Shown: positions 1 through 9,967 of the stretch, in pieces
Layout: each line of letters starts with the position of its first letter
Position numbering within the stretch: the stretch's first letter is position 1
Assembly (NCBI RefSeq): GCF_021545335.1
Contig: NZ_CP089312.1
Coordinates: forward strand, 8,060,001-8,124,000
DNA from: Streptomyces sp. GQFP
Lineage (GTDB): Bacteria; Actinomycetota; Actinomycetes; Streptomycetales; Streptomycetaceae
Length of the DNA: 64,000 nucleotides
Reading direction: 5' to 3'
Notes under the pieces: generated by a model
The model's database searches: none
What the model saw: the letters and a program-made list of their open reading frames with translations, nothing else
Told to the model about the DNA's origin: nothing
Made by a program: the position numbers and the translations under genes

Positions 1-1742
1 TCCAGCGTGAGTGGAAATGGAACGACGAGCACATCCGGGCGCTGATCGCGACGGTCACGCTCAACTACCCGCTCGGCGTCGTCATGTCGCTCCAGACCGG
101 CGGCAACACGCCCTTCAGGCCCCGGCCGCTGAGCGGTGCGCAGGTCTCCGAGGACAGGGTGCCCGACCTCCTTCTCCTCGACGGCCAGCAGCGCATGACC
201 TCGCTGTACCAGGCTCTGCGGCGCGACCAGCCGGTGGACACGGTGGACACCCGCAACAAGGACCTGAAGCGCTGGTACTACATCGACATCGCCAAGGCGA
301 TCGGCTCGCCCTCGGACCGGGACGACGCGATCGTGTCGGTACCCGAGGACCGGACCCTCAGGACGGACTTCGCGCGGCGGGTCGTCCTCGATCTGAGTAC
401 GACACAGCTTGAGTGCGCCGCAGGTTATTTCCCGCTGAATCTTGTGTTCGACACCCAGCGCATGAATGCCTGGCACCGGGAATTCGTGAAACTGGACGAA
501 GCGAACTGGGATGTCTGGTCGCGGTTCGAGGAGCACGTACTCAACCACGTTCAGTCGTTCGACGTGCCCATGATCAACCTGCCCGCCTCCACCGAAATGG
601 ACGCGGTGTGCGCGGTCTTCGAGCGGGTGAACGCGGGTGGCGTCCCGCTGAACGTCTTCGAGCTGCTCACCGCCACCTACGCGGGCGACCGGACCCATGT
701 GGCGGAGTTCGGGGAGTACTACCGGCTTCCCGACGCGTGGCTGCAGATCAAGTCGGACCTGACCGCCGCCCATCCCGTGTTCGGCAGGATGGAGGCCGGA
801 GTCGAGGACGGGCTGAGCAGCAGCGACTTCCTTCAGGCGATCGCCCTCGTCCGCACGTGGGAGCACAAGCAGGACGGTCTTCGCAACTCGCTCTCCTGCA
901 AGCGCCGCGATCTGCTGGAGCTTCCGCTGGTCGACTTCAGGCGGCTGGCCCCGCGGCTGGCGGAGGCATTCGCCTGGGTCGGGGCGTTCCTGGAGCGGCA
1001 GTGCATCGTCAACGCGGCCGACCTCCCGTACCGCACGCAGCTCGTGCCGCTGGCCGCCGTACGCGCTGTCATGGGCGACGAGACGGACACCGCGGACGGA
1101 GAGGAGCGCATCGCCCAGTGGTACTGGAACGGCGTGCTCGGCGAGATGTACGGCGGGTCGATCGAGAGCCGTTTCCCCCGTGACGTGGAGCAACTCGTCG
1201 CGTGGATCCGTGGGCAGGGCGGAGAGCCGGACACGGTGGCCGAAGCCGTGTTCGTCTCCGACAGGCTCGACACCCTGAGCACTCGCAACAGTGCCGCCTA
1301 CAAGGGAATCTACGCCCTGCTCGTCAAGCAGGGCGCTGTGGACTGGTACTACACCGAGGCGCCGCTGAGTCCGGGCCAACTGGCCGCGCACGGCGTCGAC
1401 GTACGGCTGATCTTCCCCAAGTCCTGGGTGGCCAAGTCGCACCCCGGCTACGCGTCGCGCGTCAACTCGATCGTCAACAAGACCCCGCTGTCGTACCGTG
1501 CGAGCCGGAGCATGACCGGTCCGCCCGGGGCCTACCTCAAGTCGCTGATGCTGGAATCGGGCATGCGCCCCGAGTGGTTCGACGATGTCGTCGCGACGCA
1601 CCTCATCGATCCGGCCACGCTGCACGAGGGGGACTTCGAGCGCTTCTACACGGACCGTTCCAAGCAGCTCCTCGACCTGGTGCGGTCCGCTATGCGCAAG
1701 CACACCGTGCACCGCGGCTTCGCCGAGAAGCTGGGCGGGTGA
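1..1742 (+). CDS. DUF262 (GmrSD/ParB-like) protein, 5' end cut by window
   Basis: The frame is open from base 3, so the true start lies outside the window; 579 residues are visible. The DUF262 nucleotide-binding signature DGQQRMTSLY lies at about 179-210, as in the GmrS half of GmrSD type IV restriction enzymes and in BREX-associated BrxU-like proteins. The C-terminal third (about 1390-1530) resembles the HNH/DUF1524-like part of such proteins (IFPKSW, then VNKTPLSYRA). However, the position where family members usually carry an Asp-His-His run reads DVRL, so the nuclease His seems missing. It overlaps the next gene by 4 bases (GTGA), so both are probably co-translated. The role is inferred as DNA sensing or restriction within the defence island. 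Family assignment is confident; nuclease activity is doubtful. Confidence 0.8.
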   Translation, partial: QREWKWNDEHIRALIATVTLNYPLGVVMSLQTGGNTPFRPRPLSGAQVSEDRVPDLLLLDGQQRMTSLYQALRRDQPVDTVDTRNKDLKRWYYIDIAKAIGSPSDRDDAIVSVPEDRTLRTDFARRVVLDLSTTQLECAAGYFPLNLVFDTQRMNAWHREFVKLDEANWDVWSRFEEHVLNHVQSFDVPMINLPASTEMDAVCAVFERVNAGGVPLNVFELLTATYAGDRTHVAEFGEYYRLPDAWLQIKSDLTAAHPVFGRMEAGVEDGLSSSDFLQAIALVRTWEHKQDGLRNSLSCKRRDLLELPLVDFRRLAPRLAEAFAWVGAFLERQCIVNAADLPYRTQLVPLAAVRAVMGDETDTADGEERIAQWYWNGVLGEMYGGSIESRFPRDVEQLVAWIRGQGGEPDTVAEAVFVSDRLDTLSTRNSAAYKGIYALLVKQGAVDWYYTEAPLSPGQLAAHGVDVRLIFPKSWVAKSHPGYASRVNSIVNKTPLSYRASRSMTGPPGAYLKSLMLESGMRPEWFDDVVATHLIDPATLHEGDFERFYTDRSKQLLDLVRSAMRKHTVHRGFAEKLGG

Positions 1743-2776
1743 GCGCCGGCATGCCCTCGCACGACAACCTGATGGCACTCAAGGACACGAAGATCCCGGT
1801 ACGGGACCTGTTGGCGCTCTTCGGTGCGCGCCGACGCGACGACCAGTCCGTCCTGGCCATTTCGCAGGCACTGAAAGACGTGGGCCTGTCCACCGTTCCG
1901 TCCTTCGCCACCTGCGGCCACGGAAGCTCCGTCCACGTCGTCGCCCTGGAGACGGTCGCGGCGGTGGACGAGGGAGGCGACGAGGAGCCGGAGGAGGAGT
2001 CGGCGCCGGGTCTGCTTCCGCAGCATCCCCTGCGGATCGGGGACATCGCGGCGGCCCGGGCCGGGATCGAGTCCCTCCCGCCGACCGCGCAGCTCTCTGA
2101 GGCCACGCACCTGATGCGCACCAAGGACTACTCCCAGCTGCCCGTCATCGACGGAACGACCACGCTGTGCGGTGCCGTCACCTGGGGTTCGGTCGCCAGG
2201 ATGTACGAGAAGGCGGGCGTCGCCCGGGTCCTCGCGAACGCGCTCGTGGACGACGTTCCGGTGGCCGAGGAGCACCAGAACTTCTTCGCCGTACTGCCTC
2301 TCGTCAGCGAGAAGGGATACGTCCTTGTCCGGCGTAACGACGGCCGGTTCAGCGGGATCGTGACCTCCGCGGACATCACGGAACGCTTCGACGCGACGGC
2401 GAGGCCGTTCTTCATCGTCGGGGAGATCGAGTTCCTGCTGCGCAAGTGCCTGGGTGCCGCGATCGATCCCGAGGCCATCAAGGCCGTACAGCCGAAGAAG
2501 GCGGAGCGGCAGACCGGCAAGATCTCGGACCTGATGTTCGGTGACTATGTGACGCTGCTCGACGGCCAGCAGACCAAGGACGCGTTGCGCGCCAAGGCGG
2601 ATCAGAACTGGCAGGCACTCGGCTGGACCATGGTGAACCGCGTCCAGTTCGTGTACCAGCTCGACCAGGTCCGCAAGATCCGCAACAAGATCGCCCACTT
2701 CGCCCCCGAGCCGCTGGAACAGCGATTCCTCGACGAGCTGGGGCAGTTCGTACGGATCATGCGGCAGCTCGTCTGA
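1739..2776 (+). CDS. CBS-pair protein with C-terminal HEPN-like RNase motif
   Basis: A 345-residue protein whose GTG start overlaps the upstream TGA; an alternative ATG is at 1751. Residues about 100-225 form two CBS repeats (ending in FSGIVTSADITERF), a module that senses adenylated nucleotides. The C-terminal domain carries R315-N-K-I-A-H320, the R-x4-H motif of HEPN ribonucleases, in a helical context (QLDQVRKIRNKIAHF). A basic/acidic linker (about residues 70-95, Glu-rich) joins an N-terminal segment of unknown fold. A nucleotide sensor fused to a HEPN toxin-like domain would suit an abortive-infection effector coupled to the DUF262 partner. This is inference: HEPN domains can also be inactive binding modules. 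Confidence 0.75.
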   Translation: MSAGMPSHDNLMALKDTKIPVRDLLALFGARRRDDQSVLAISQALKDVGLSTVPSFATCGHGSSVHVVALETVAAVDEGGDEEPEEESAPGLLPQHPLRIGDIAAARAGIESLPPTAQLSEATHLMRTKDYSQLPVIDGTTTLCGAVTWGSVARMYEKAGVARVLANALVDDVPVAEEHQNFFAVLPLVSEKGYVLVRRNDGRFSGIVTSADITERFDATARPFFIVGEIEFLLRKCLGAAIDPEAIKAVQPKKAERQTGKISDLMFGDYVTLLDGQQTKDALRAKADQNWQALGWTMVNRVQFVYQLDQVRKIRNKIAHFAPEPLEQRFLDELGQFVRIMRQLV

Positions 2777-2797
2777 CAGCGCGCACAGAAGTGATAT

Positions 2798-2832
2798 CTG
2801 GTACCGGCCGGTGCTTCCCGGGCCGGTACCAG
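2798..2832. terminator. Bidirectional hairpin between convergent genes
   Basis: A perfect 12-bp inverted repeat (CTGGTACCGGCC at 2798-2809, its complement at 2821-2832) with an 11-base loop. It fills the 57-bp gap between the CBS-HEPN gene and the convergent pglZ, ending just before the pglZ stop. It has no U-tract, as is common in actinobacteria. Confidence 0.75.
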
Positions 2833-2833
2833 G

Positions 2834-5800
2834 TCACGACTGTGAGTCCAGCTCGAACTGCCCCTTCAGCAGGCCGACGTTCAGCCGCAGGGTGCGGCCG
2901 TCCGGCAGGGTCTCCAGGACCTGGGCGCTGTCGTAGTTGAGCAGTTGCCGCAGTACGGCGCAGAAACCCTCCGCGCTGCGACCGGCCGGAAGCCCGACGC
3001 GCTGCGCCAACGCCGTCATCGGAAGCGTGCCCCCGATGTCCAGCAGAACCCGGACCGCCTCCTCCATCCGCGGCAGCTCGCGCTTGCGGGCCAGTACCTC
3101 CACCTGGGCCTGGTAGATCTCGGAGCCGAGCAGGGCGGTCATCAGGGCCTCGTTCGGTGAGGCGCTCTCGTCCGGTGTGACGGCCGTGACGGACAGCGGC
3201 GAGTCCTCCTCCTCGACGGGGACGAGCACCATCTCGAAGAGCGAGTCCCGGCCCGCCACGATCTCGACCGCCTTCTCGGCGGCCTTCCCGGTCGGGCGCG
3301 GTGCCGCCGGTGCGGACCGGGTCCCCGCCGGCCGTGACGTGGTCGAAGGCGCGGTCGTCAGGGCCGTCGTCCGCGTGGTCTCGGCCGAGGGTGCGTCGAG
3401 GCGCCACCAGGAGGGCCGTTGGTCACCGAGTTCGCGCCAGCCCTTGGGCGGCTGCGCGCCGAAGGGAAGGAACGCCAGTACGGGGATGGCCACTTCGGCG
3501 AGGGAGGCCCCGCCGTGGTAGCCCGCCTTCTGTGACGTGTAGCGCGAGTCCGCGTCCCAGAGCGCGACGACCTCGCCACCGGACGCGCGCCCGGCCGCTT
3601 CACCGGCGTCGGCCACGACGACCCGGCGCCCGGACAGCAGCACCTCCGGCTCGGCGAGAGGCCCGCCGGGCTCCCGGTGCCGGGCCGACAACGGGGCGCC
3701 CGAAGTGACCCGCGACCCGTGCCGGTCGACGACGTGCCCGTGGTCACTGGTCAGGATCACCGCCCGGCCCTGGAGCGCGGCGTACCGCAGCAGCTCCCGC
3801 AGTTGCCCTATGTCGCGGAGCCGCCAGGTGGCGTCGCCCAGTTTCTGTTCCTTGGCCAGCCGGTCGTCGATCGTGTTGAGGACCACGGCGACCTGCGTAC
3901 CGTCGTCCATGAGCGCGGCGAGCAGTTCGGGACCGAAGGAGTCTCCGGCGGCGTCGGCACGCAGGTCGTCCTTGTGGAAGACCGCGGCCTGGGAGTCGCC
4001 CCAGAACCGGTGGGCGGGAAACGTCCGCTTCTCGTCGGCCTGGGTGCCCGAGGTCAGCGTGGCGGCGAAGAGCGAGGTCCGGGAGACCGACGTGAGGGTG
4101 GGCAGCGCGGCGGCCATCGCCCGGCGCCGTGCCGGGTCCTTGGCGTCGGCCAGCGGGTCGTACTCGACCCAGTGCTCGCGCAGTTCCTCGGCCAGCTCGG
4201 AGGCGATCGCCGCGCTCATCCCGTCGAGGACGAGCAACAGCACCCGGCGGTCCCCGGACTTCGTCACGGGGGCGACGACGCGCGGGAGGAACGTCTCCAC
4301 CGTCAGCATGGTCCCGGGCGTGCCGCCGTCCGCGGTCCAGACGGCGAGCGCCTGCGCGAAGTGCCGGTCGATCTCCCGACGGCGAGCGCGCACGGAGGCA
4401 CACAAGATGTCGTACGAGGACCGCAGCGTCGGCTCGCTCTCACCACCGGCCTCGATGTGTTCGAGGGCCAGATCGACCCAGCCCGTCTCCGAGACGTGAC
4501 GGCCGATCGAGGCCGCGAGGTTCTCCGACGAGGCCGGCGGATCGCCCGCCAGCCACCGCGTCAGCCGCTCTGCCATACGGGCGCGTGCGATACGCGTACG
4601 GGGGTCGGTGTCCGCCGAGAGACTGTGGTCGTCGAGTGCGCTGACGGCCTGGGAGATCGACAGCGGGTCGCCACCGCGCAGTGCCTGTCCGACCGCACCG
4701 AAACGGGCCTCAAGTCCGGCCGCCAGTACGGGACTCGACTGCGCGGCCCGCTCGGCCCCGAACTGCCGTACCAGCGACTCCGCCCGGTCCAGGGCGGCCC
4801 CGCTCATCCTCCGGGCAGCTGCCGCCGACTCGTCGAACTCCGACCGGCCGGTCAGCAGCAGCGCGGAGACGAACTCCTCGCAGGCCCGGCCGAAGGAAGC
4901 CGTGAGCCGGTCCAGGGCCTCACCGTGCGCCAGCGGCTCCTCGCCGAACCAGCGCTCCGCACGTCCTCGCGCGCGGTAGTCCTCGGCGTCCACGGTGGCA
5001 CCGCCCGCTGCCGCCTGGGCGCGACCAGCCGTACGCCGGTGACCTCGCCGCCCACCCGCCGTGTCCGGAACCTCGGTGTCCCGCCAGAGCGCCGCGCACA
5101 CCAGCCCGAAAGCGACCGCGTCCGGCCCGTGCTCGGCGCCGATCAGCGCGAGCAGGGCCCGCCCGGTCAGCCCCACCTGGTCGTCCTCCCCGAGGAACCG
5201 GGCCAGCCCGGCCCGCTCCGGCGCCCGCAGCGCGAGGAAGCGGTCCGGGCCACCCGGCTGCAACGTCCAGCGCAGCAGAGCGTGTACGTCGAGTCCGTCG
5301 GCCCCCGTCGGCCCGCCCGGGACGCGATCGGGGTCGTAGCGCCCGATGCCGAGCCGGCGCATCGCCAGTGCCGCCAGTGCCTCGCGCCGCGACAGAGTGC
5401 CACCCGCGAGCCGTGGCCAGCCGCCCGGAGGGGTGGCGTCGAGGAGAGCCTCGGCGGCCCAGTTCTCCTCGGACAGCCAGTGGTCGGTGGCGTCGGCGCC
5501 GAACGCCTCGCGGACCACGTCCCAGATGTTGACGGCGCTGACCCGCTGCTTGTGCACCTTGGACAGCAGATCGGGGCCGAGTTCGGCCTCCTCACGGTCG
5601 GTGAGGACGACCAGGACGTCGGGGCCGGTGACCAGGGTATGGGAGCCAGGGGCGTCGGCCGCCTGGTGGGCCAGCACCAGCTCGTACACGGCGAGCGGTG
5701 AGGGCCCCGACGCGATCCGTGCCCGCCGTCCCTCACCCCACGGAAGTTCGGCAGGGCCGTCCCAGACAGGTGCCGCCCGCAGCAGGACCGAGCGGCGCTT

Positions 5801-5890
5801 GCCGGGGGCGAGGCCGGGCTGGGAGGTGAGGTACTGGGTGATGGTGGCCGAGTTGAGCCGCACCGCGCTCGTGCTGGTCGCCGTACTCAC
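2834..5890 (-). CDS. pglZ: BREX type 2 phosphatase-fold protein PglZ
   Basis: 1018 residues from a GTG start. The central PglZ domain of the alkaline phosphatase superfamily is clear: VLLLVLDGMSAA near residues 546-557 gives the metal-binding Asp, and VILTSDHGHVVDR near residue 715 gives the Asp-His-Gly-His metal site. Between them is the substrate-proximal ALPTLTSVSRTSLF stretch. The N-terminal 500 residues and the C-terminal winged-helix-like part are typical of the family. PglZ is essential in Pgl/BREX defence and is proposed to restrain PglX toxicity; its substrate is unknown. It is the last gene of the pglW-X-Y-Z direction, 93 bp downstream of pglY. Length and neighbours make the call secure. 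Confidence 0.95.
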   Translation of the reverse strand: MSTATSTSAVRLNSATITQYLTSQPGLAPGKRRSVLLRAAPVWDGPAELPWGEGRRARIASGPSPLAVYELVLAHQAADAPGSHTLVTGPDVLVVLTDREEAELGPDLLSKVHKQRVSAVNIWDVVREAFGADATDHWLSEENWAAEALLDATPPGGWPRLAGGTLSRREALAALAMRRLGIGRYDPDRVPGGPTGADGLDVHALLRWTLQPGGPDRFLALRAPERAGLARFLGEDDQVGLTGRALLALIGAEHGPDAVAFGLVCAALWRDTEVPDTAGGRRGHRRTAGRAQAAAGGATVDAEDYRARGRAERWFGEEPLAHGEALDRLTASFGRACEEFVSALLLTGRSEFDESAAAARRMSGAALDRAESLVRQFGAERAAQSSPVLAAGLEARFGAVGQALRGGDPLSISQAVSALDDHSLSADTDPRTRIARARMAERLTRWLAGDPPASSENLAASIGRHVSETGWVDLALEHIEAGGESEPTLRSSYDILCASVRARRREIDRHFAQALAVWTADGGTPGTMLTVETFLPRVVAPVTKSGDRRVLLLVLDGMSAAIASELAEELREHWVEYDPLADAKDPARRRAMAAALPTLTSVSRTSLFAATLTSGTQADEKRTFPAHRFWGDSQAAVFHKDDLRADAAGDSFGPELLAALMDDGTQVAVVLNTIDDRLAKEQKLGDATWRLRDIGQLRELLRYAALQGRAVILTSDHGHVVDRHGSRVTSGAPLSARHREPGGPLAEPEVLLSGRRVVVADAGEAAGRASGGEVVALWDADSRYTSQKAGYHGGASLAEVAIPVLAFLPFGAQPPKGWRELGDQRPSWWRLDAPSAETTRTTALTTAPSTTSRPAGTRSAPAAPRPTGKAAEKAVEIVAGRDSLFEMVLVPVEEEDSPLSVTAVTPDESASPNEALMTALLGSEIYQAQVEVLARKRELPRMEEAVRVLLDIGGTLPMTALAQRVGLPAGRSAEGFCAVLRQLLNYDSAQVLETLPDGRTLRLNVGLLKGQFELDSQS

Positions 5891-5983
5891 GCGCCTGCCC
5901 GCCTTGTCTCCATGGCGTTCACCGCCGCACCTGCCTCTTGTCCCGTTCCCACATCCATGGCCGCGCCACAGTAACCGCCGTCG

Positions 5984-8900
5984 TCACTCCACGACCCGCC
6001 AGCTGAACTCGATGGTGACGTCGGGCTCCGCCGCCGCCAGTGCGGCCAGTTCGGCCAGCAGCTCGGCCGGTGCCTGGGTGGCCGTGGTACGTCCCCCGCC
6101 CGACCGCCGGGCGGCACGGCCGCCGGTCCCGGTTCCCGTCCCGGCGGCCGGAAGAGGCGGCTGTGTCGTGGGCACCGGCGGGTGACTGCTCGCGGTGGTG
6201 AGGTCCACGCCGCCGGGCGAGGTGAGCGGTCCCGGAGCGGGCGTGGACGGACCGGTCGCGGGCCGGGTGGGCGCGTTGGCGGCCTGGTTGCGCTTGAGCG
6301 CCGCGACCCCCGCCACCCGCGCCTTCTCCAGGGCGTCCTTCAGGTTGACGGTGCGCTGGTCGGCGTTGGCGGCGCTGCGCAACTGCGCGAGTACGGCCTC
6401 ACCCTCTGGGCCGACGTTCGCCGCCAGCTCGAACGTGTCCCAGCTGGCGCCCGCGAGCGCCGCCGCGACGGCCTCGGCCTGCTTGACGGAGGCGCCGTAG
6501 CGGCTGGCCGAGGCAGCGCCGAGATCGAACGCGGCGAAGGCGGTGATGATCTGCTTGGCCGCGGCGATACCGCCCGCCACGCCTTGGTCGAAACCGGCCA
6601 GCTCGTCGAGCAGGTCCCGCGACCGGCGGGCGAGGGCGAGCCGGCCGGACTCGTCGCCGCCGTCGAGCGAGAGGAACACCGAGTGCCTCTCCAACTGCCG
6701 CAGCAGATCGTCCGCGTGCGGCCGGAAATGCCGCGCCTTGGCGAGAATCTGCCGCGCGAACTGGCTGACCAGCCGCCCCCGGCGCAGCGTCGGCGGCTTC
6801 GCCTCCGATCCCTCCACCCCGAAGACGTCCCAGTACCGCCGCCCCGCTTCCTCCCAGACCTCCTCCTCGGGCAGAGGCTGGGACCGCAGCCCGTCCTGCG
6901 GCCTGATCGCCGAAAGCTCGGGCGCCGGGTCCAGAACGGCACCCGCACGCACCCACACCCGGTCGTCCATCTCCGCGTACGACGCGATGACCAGGTTCGC
7001 GAGGAACGGCTCAAGACCCATCCGCTCGGGCCGGTCGATCCACTCGGTGAGCTTGGCGACGCCGAGGTCACCCGGTCCGCCGTCCGTCCGTGCCATCAGC
7101 GCGAAGTGGTCGGCCCACCGGTTCGACAGCCGGAAGTACGCCTCCTTCTGCTGTCCCAGCCCGAGCGGTACGGCGATCCGCTCCATCAGTGCCTTCTCCT
7201 TGCCCGAGTTCTCCACCTGCCGGTCGGAGGCCTCGGCAGCAGCCCGGACGAGCCCGAACACGACTCGCGCCTCACTCGCCCTGACGGGGGTGTTGCTGCC
7301 CTGCGGGTCGAAGTCCGGGTGGGCGGGGAACTGGTGGGCGAGCAGCTTCGCGACGATGTGCCGGGCCCCGGCCCGCATCGACTGCCCGATGGAGATCCGC
7401 AGGTCGGCAACCTCGGGCAGTGCCTCAAGATGGTCGTTGAAGGAGACGTCGACGTCGGAGGCCTTCTTGTCGGCCAGCCCGTACGCCTCCTTGAACGCGT
7501 CCTTCACGGTCTGCGCCAGCGACTCCCGCTGCCCTTCGAGCAGGGCCTTGGCCCGCGCCCGGTTGTCGGCGTTGAGGTGCATCGCGTACTGGGTGTCGAA
7601 ACGCCGCTGGTCGGCGAGTGCGTAGTCGATGACGACGAGCCGCTGGAAGTCCTTGTAGCGGGCGGCGGACAGCCGGGCGGGAATCCACGCCACGGTCTGC
7701 GGATGCGTACCGGGCCGCTCCCGCAGCCCCTGCATCCGGTTGGCGTCGTCGACCGCCCCCCACTCGCCCTCCGCGTACGGCAGACCCATGATGATCCGCC
7801 ACATGCCCTCCTGGCTCGGCTGGAACTCGTGGTCGGCCAGGTCGTCCGGATCGGCGACGGTGCCGAAGACCACCTCCGCCGTGCGGTTCGAGCCGCGCCA
7901 TACGAGGTTCAGCTCGTCGGCGATCAGCCGGTCCTGGAGGTCGAGGCCCAGCTCCTCGGCGAGCAGCCGCTTGGCCAGGGTGCGCCGGTTGCCCCGGCTG
8001 TTGTTCACGTTGGCGTTGGCGATGACGGAGTCCACGTCCACGCCGGCGAGTTCGAGCCGCACGCCCGGGTTGGTGTCGGTGCCGGTCGCCTTGATCTCGG
8101 CGAACTGTGCCGCCCACTCCTTGACCTTCGTCTTGATCATGCCCACGTCGGCACCGGGGATCGGGGAGACGACCGAGCCGTGGTTGAGCGCGCCGAGCCG
8201 CCGGATGGTGAGGTCCCGCAGCGCGGGCACGCTGGGCGCGAGCGCGGACAGCAGCAGCGTGCACATCAGCCGGTTGTCCCCGACGAAGCTCTTGCACCGG
8301 CCGAGCAGCGCCGGGTCCGTGATCGAGTCCCGGCGGTGCGTGTACTGCTCGATGTCCTCCTCGGTGACCTCGTACGTGCCGAGCAGATACGGCCGCATCT
8401 TGGTCCGGTACAGCTTGTCCGCGGTCTGGAACTCGACCTTCAGACTGTCCACGAACGGCTTGTCGCCGCCGTCCGCGATCACCGGATACAGATCACCGAG
8501 CGGGATCAGCTGATCGAGGGTGGCGTCGTCGCGGTGCGTGGCGAGCAACTGCCCCATGAGCTTGAGACCGGTACGGGACCGCTGGAGCGCGGACGAGATG
8601 TGGACGAGCGTGTCCATGAAGGCAGGCGAGAAGGGGTACGTCAGCCGGAACGACGCCTCGTCCGCGCCGGTGGTCCCTTCGTCCGACCCGAGGAGTACGT
8701 CCCACACCTGCGGCCCGACGCGCTTGATCTTGGTGAACGCGGCGTCGAGCTTGGCCCCGGCCTCCGCGTTCTTGGGCTTCAGCAGGCGAGCGTGCGCGAT
8801 CTGCGGAAGGTTTCGGTCCTCCAGGGTGATCTTGTCGAATCGCCCGGAGGCGAGATTGAGACTGTCCTGGATGGCGGTCTCGGCGGCCCCGGAGGTCTCC

Positions 8901-9967
8901 TCCCCGACCAGCTCACGCAGATCGCGCTGACGGGCGATGAACGACACGATCGGAATGGCCCGGCGAGAGTCGGCGCCCTCCACGAAGTTCGTGATCTTGT
9001 CCGCTTCGCGGGACACGAACCGCTGGTCGTGGATGCGGTTGGCGAGCCAGAGGATCAGCTCGTCCATGAACAGGATCAGACCGTCGTACCCGAGCGACTT
9101 CGCGTGCTCCGCGATCACCGCGAGCCCGGCGTCCAGCGAGATGAACCCCTGCTCGTCCTCGGCGGCGTTCTTCGCGAACCCCGGGAACCAGGTCGAACTG
9201 GCGTCGTGTACGAGCTTGGCGCGCAGCTCGGCGGGGGTGCTCGGGTTGACGAGATCGAGGTTGACCTCGCCGCCGTCGAGTTCCTCGGCGGCGAGCGCGG
9301 TGTCGAGCAGTTCGGGGGTCCAGGCGAAGGACTCGCCCCACTCGTCCTCGTCGTCACCGGCGGTGCCGGACACGTCAGCGTCCCCGTCGGCGCCGGCGAG
9401 CCCCTCGATGAACTTGTCGTCGCCCATCCGGATCCGGTGCGAGCGGATGTCCTCGAAGAGGGCGTCGGTTCGGTAGACCTGCGGGGTGGGGATGTCCTTG
9501 TCGCCGTGCAGCGCCTTGACGTGACTGACGTATCCGCCGAGTACGCGCTGCTCCAGCGACTTCGCGCCGAGCATGTGGTACGGCACCAGCAGGAAGTTCT
9601 TCTGCTCGGTGTTCAGCCACTCGTGCTTGCCGAGTATCGGGTCGAAGTCCCGGCGGGAGAGGGCGGCGGGGTCGCGGCGCAGGATGGCGTGCAGGACGGC
9701 CATGAAGTGGGACTTACCTGAACCGAACGATCCGTGGAGATACGCGGCTTTCGACGTGTTCCCGTCGAGCGCGGCCCTGATCAGCCCGAGCGCCTCGTCG
9801 AAGTTGTCCAGGAGCCGCTCGGTGACGACGTAGTCCCGCAGCGCGTTCGCCGCGCCCTCCTCGGTGACCGCCTCGGCGAGCTTCAGGACGAAGTCGGAGG
9901 TGGAGATCGACGTCTTGATGTCGATGACGTCACGGAGGAGGGGGGTGGTGGCGGCTGTCGGGGCCAT
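5984..9967 (-). CDS. pglY: BREX type 2 P-loop ATPase PglY
   Basis: 1327 residues from the ATG at 9967, which has an AGGAG about 13 bases upstream; a GTG 42 bases further upstream (10009) is possible but lacks support. Walker A is GSFGSGKSH near residues 80-88 and Walker B is LILFMDELILW near 300-310. The rest is a large helical body with a Pro/Ala/Thr-rich stretch near residues 1235-1300 before a short C-terminal strand-rich end. PglY proteins are about 1200-1300 residues long and are the required ATPase of the Pgl system, counterpart of BrxC in type 1 BREX. It probably acts on DNA or on PglX/PglZ assemblies. Confidence 0.95.
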   Translation of the reverse strand: MAPTAATTPLLRDVIDIKTSISTSDFVLKLAEAVTEEGAANALRDYVVTERLLDNFDEALGLIRAALDGNTSKAAYLHGSFGSGKSHFMAVLHAILRRDPAALSRRDFDPILGKHEWLNTEQKNFLLVPYHMLGAKSLEQRVLGGYVSHVKALHGDKDIPTPQVYRTDALFEDIRSHRIRMGDDKFIEGLAGADGDADVSGTAGDDEDEWGESFAWTPELLDTALAAEELDGGEVNLDLVNPSTPAELRAKLVHDASSTWFPGFAKNAAEDEQGFISLDAGLAVIAEHAKSLGYDGLILFMDELILWLANRIHDQRFVSREADKITNFVEGADSRRAIPIVSFIARQRDLRELVGEETSGAAETAIQDSLNLASGRFDKITLEDRNLPQIAHARLLKPKNAEAGAKLDAAFTKIKRVGPQVWDVLLGSDEGTTGADEASFRLTYPFSPAFMDTLVHISSALQRSRTGLKLMGQLLATHRDDATLDQLIPLGDLYPVIADGGDKPFVDSLKVEFQTADKLYRTKMRPYLLGTYEVTEEDIEQYTHRRDSITDPALLGRCKSFVGDNRLMCTLLLSALAPSVPALRDLTIRRLGALNHGSVVSPIPGADVGMIKTKVKEWAAQFAEIKATGTDTNPGVRLELAGVDVDSVIANANVNNSRGNRRTLAKRLLAEELGLDLQDRLIADELNLVWRGSNRTAEVVFGTVADPDDLADHEFQPSQEGMWRIIMGLPYAEGEWGAVDDANRMQGLRERPGTHPQTVAWIPARLSAARYKDFQRLVVIDYALADQRRFDTQYAMHLNADNRARAKALLEGQRESLAQTVKDAFKEAYGLADKKASDVDVSFNDHLEALPEVADLRISIGQSMRAGARHIVAKLLAHQFPAHPDFDPQGSNTPVRASEARVVFGLVRAAAEASDRQVENSGKEKALMERIAVPLGLGQQKEAYFRLSNRWADHFALMARTDGGPGDLGVAKLTEWIDRPERMGLEPFLANLVIASYAEMDDRVWVRAGAVLDPAPELSAIRPQDGLRSQPLPEEEVWEEAGRRYWDVFGVEGSEAKPPTLRRGRLVSQFARQILAKARHFRPHADDLLRQLERHSVFLSLDGGDESGRLALARRSRDLLDELAGFDQGVAGGIAAAKQIITAFAAFDLGAASASRYGASVKQAEAVAAALAGASWDTFELAANVGPEGEAVLAQLRSAANADQRTVNLKDALEKARVAGVAALKRNQAANAPTRPATGPSTPAPGPLTSPGGVDLTTASSHPPVPTTQPPLPAAGTGTGTGGRAARRSGGGRTTATQAPAELLAELAALAAAEPDVTIEFSWRVVE

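Noticed and set aside
6182..9721. Very long open frame antisense to pglY (over 1100 codons)
   Set aside because: High G+C third positions of the true gene keep the complementary frame open; the translation is low complexity with no known domain, while pglY has clear motifs.
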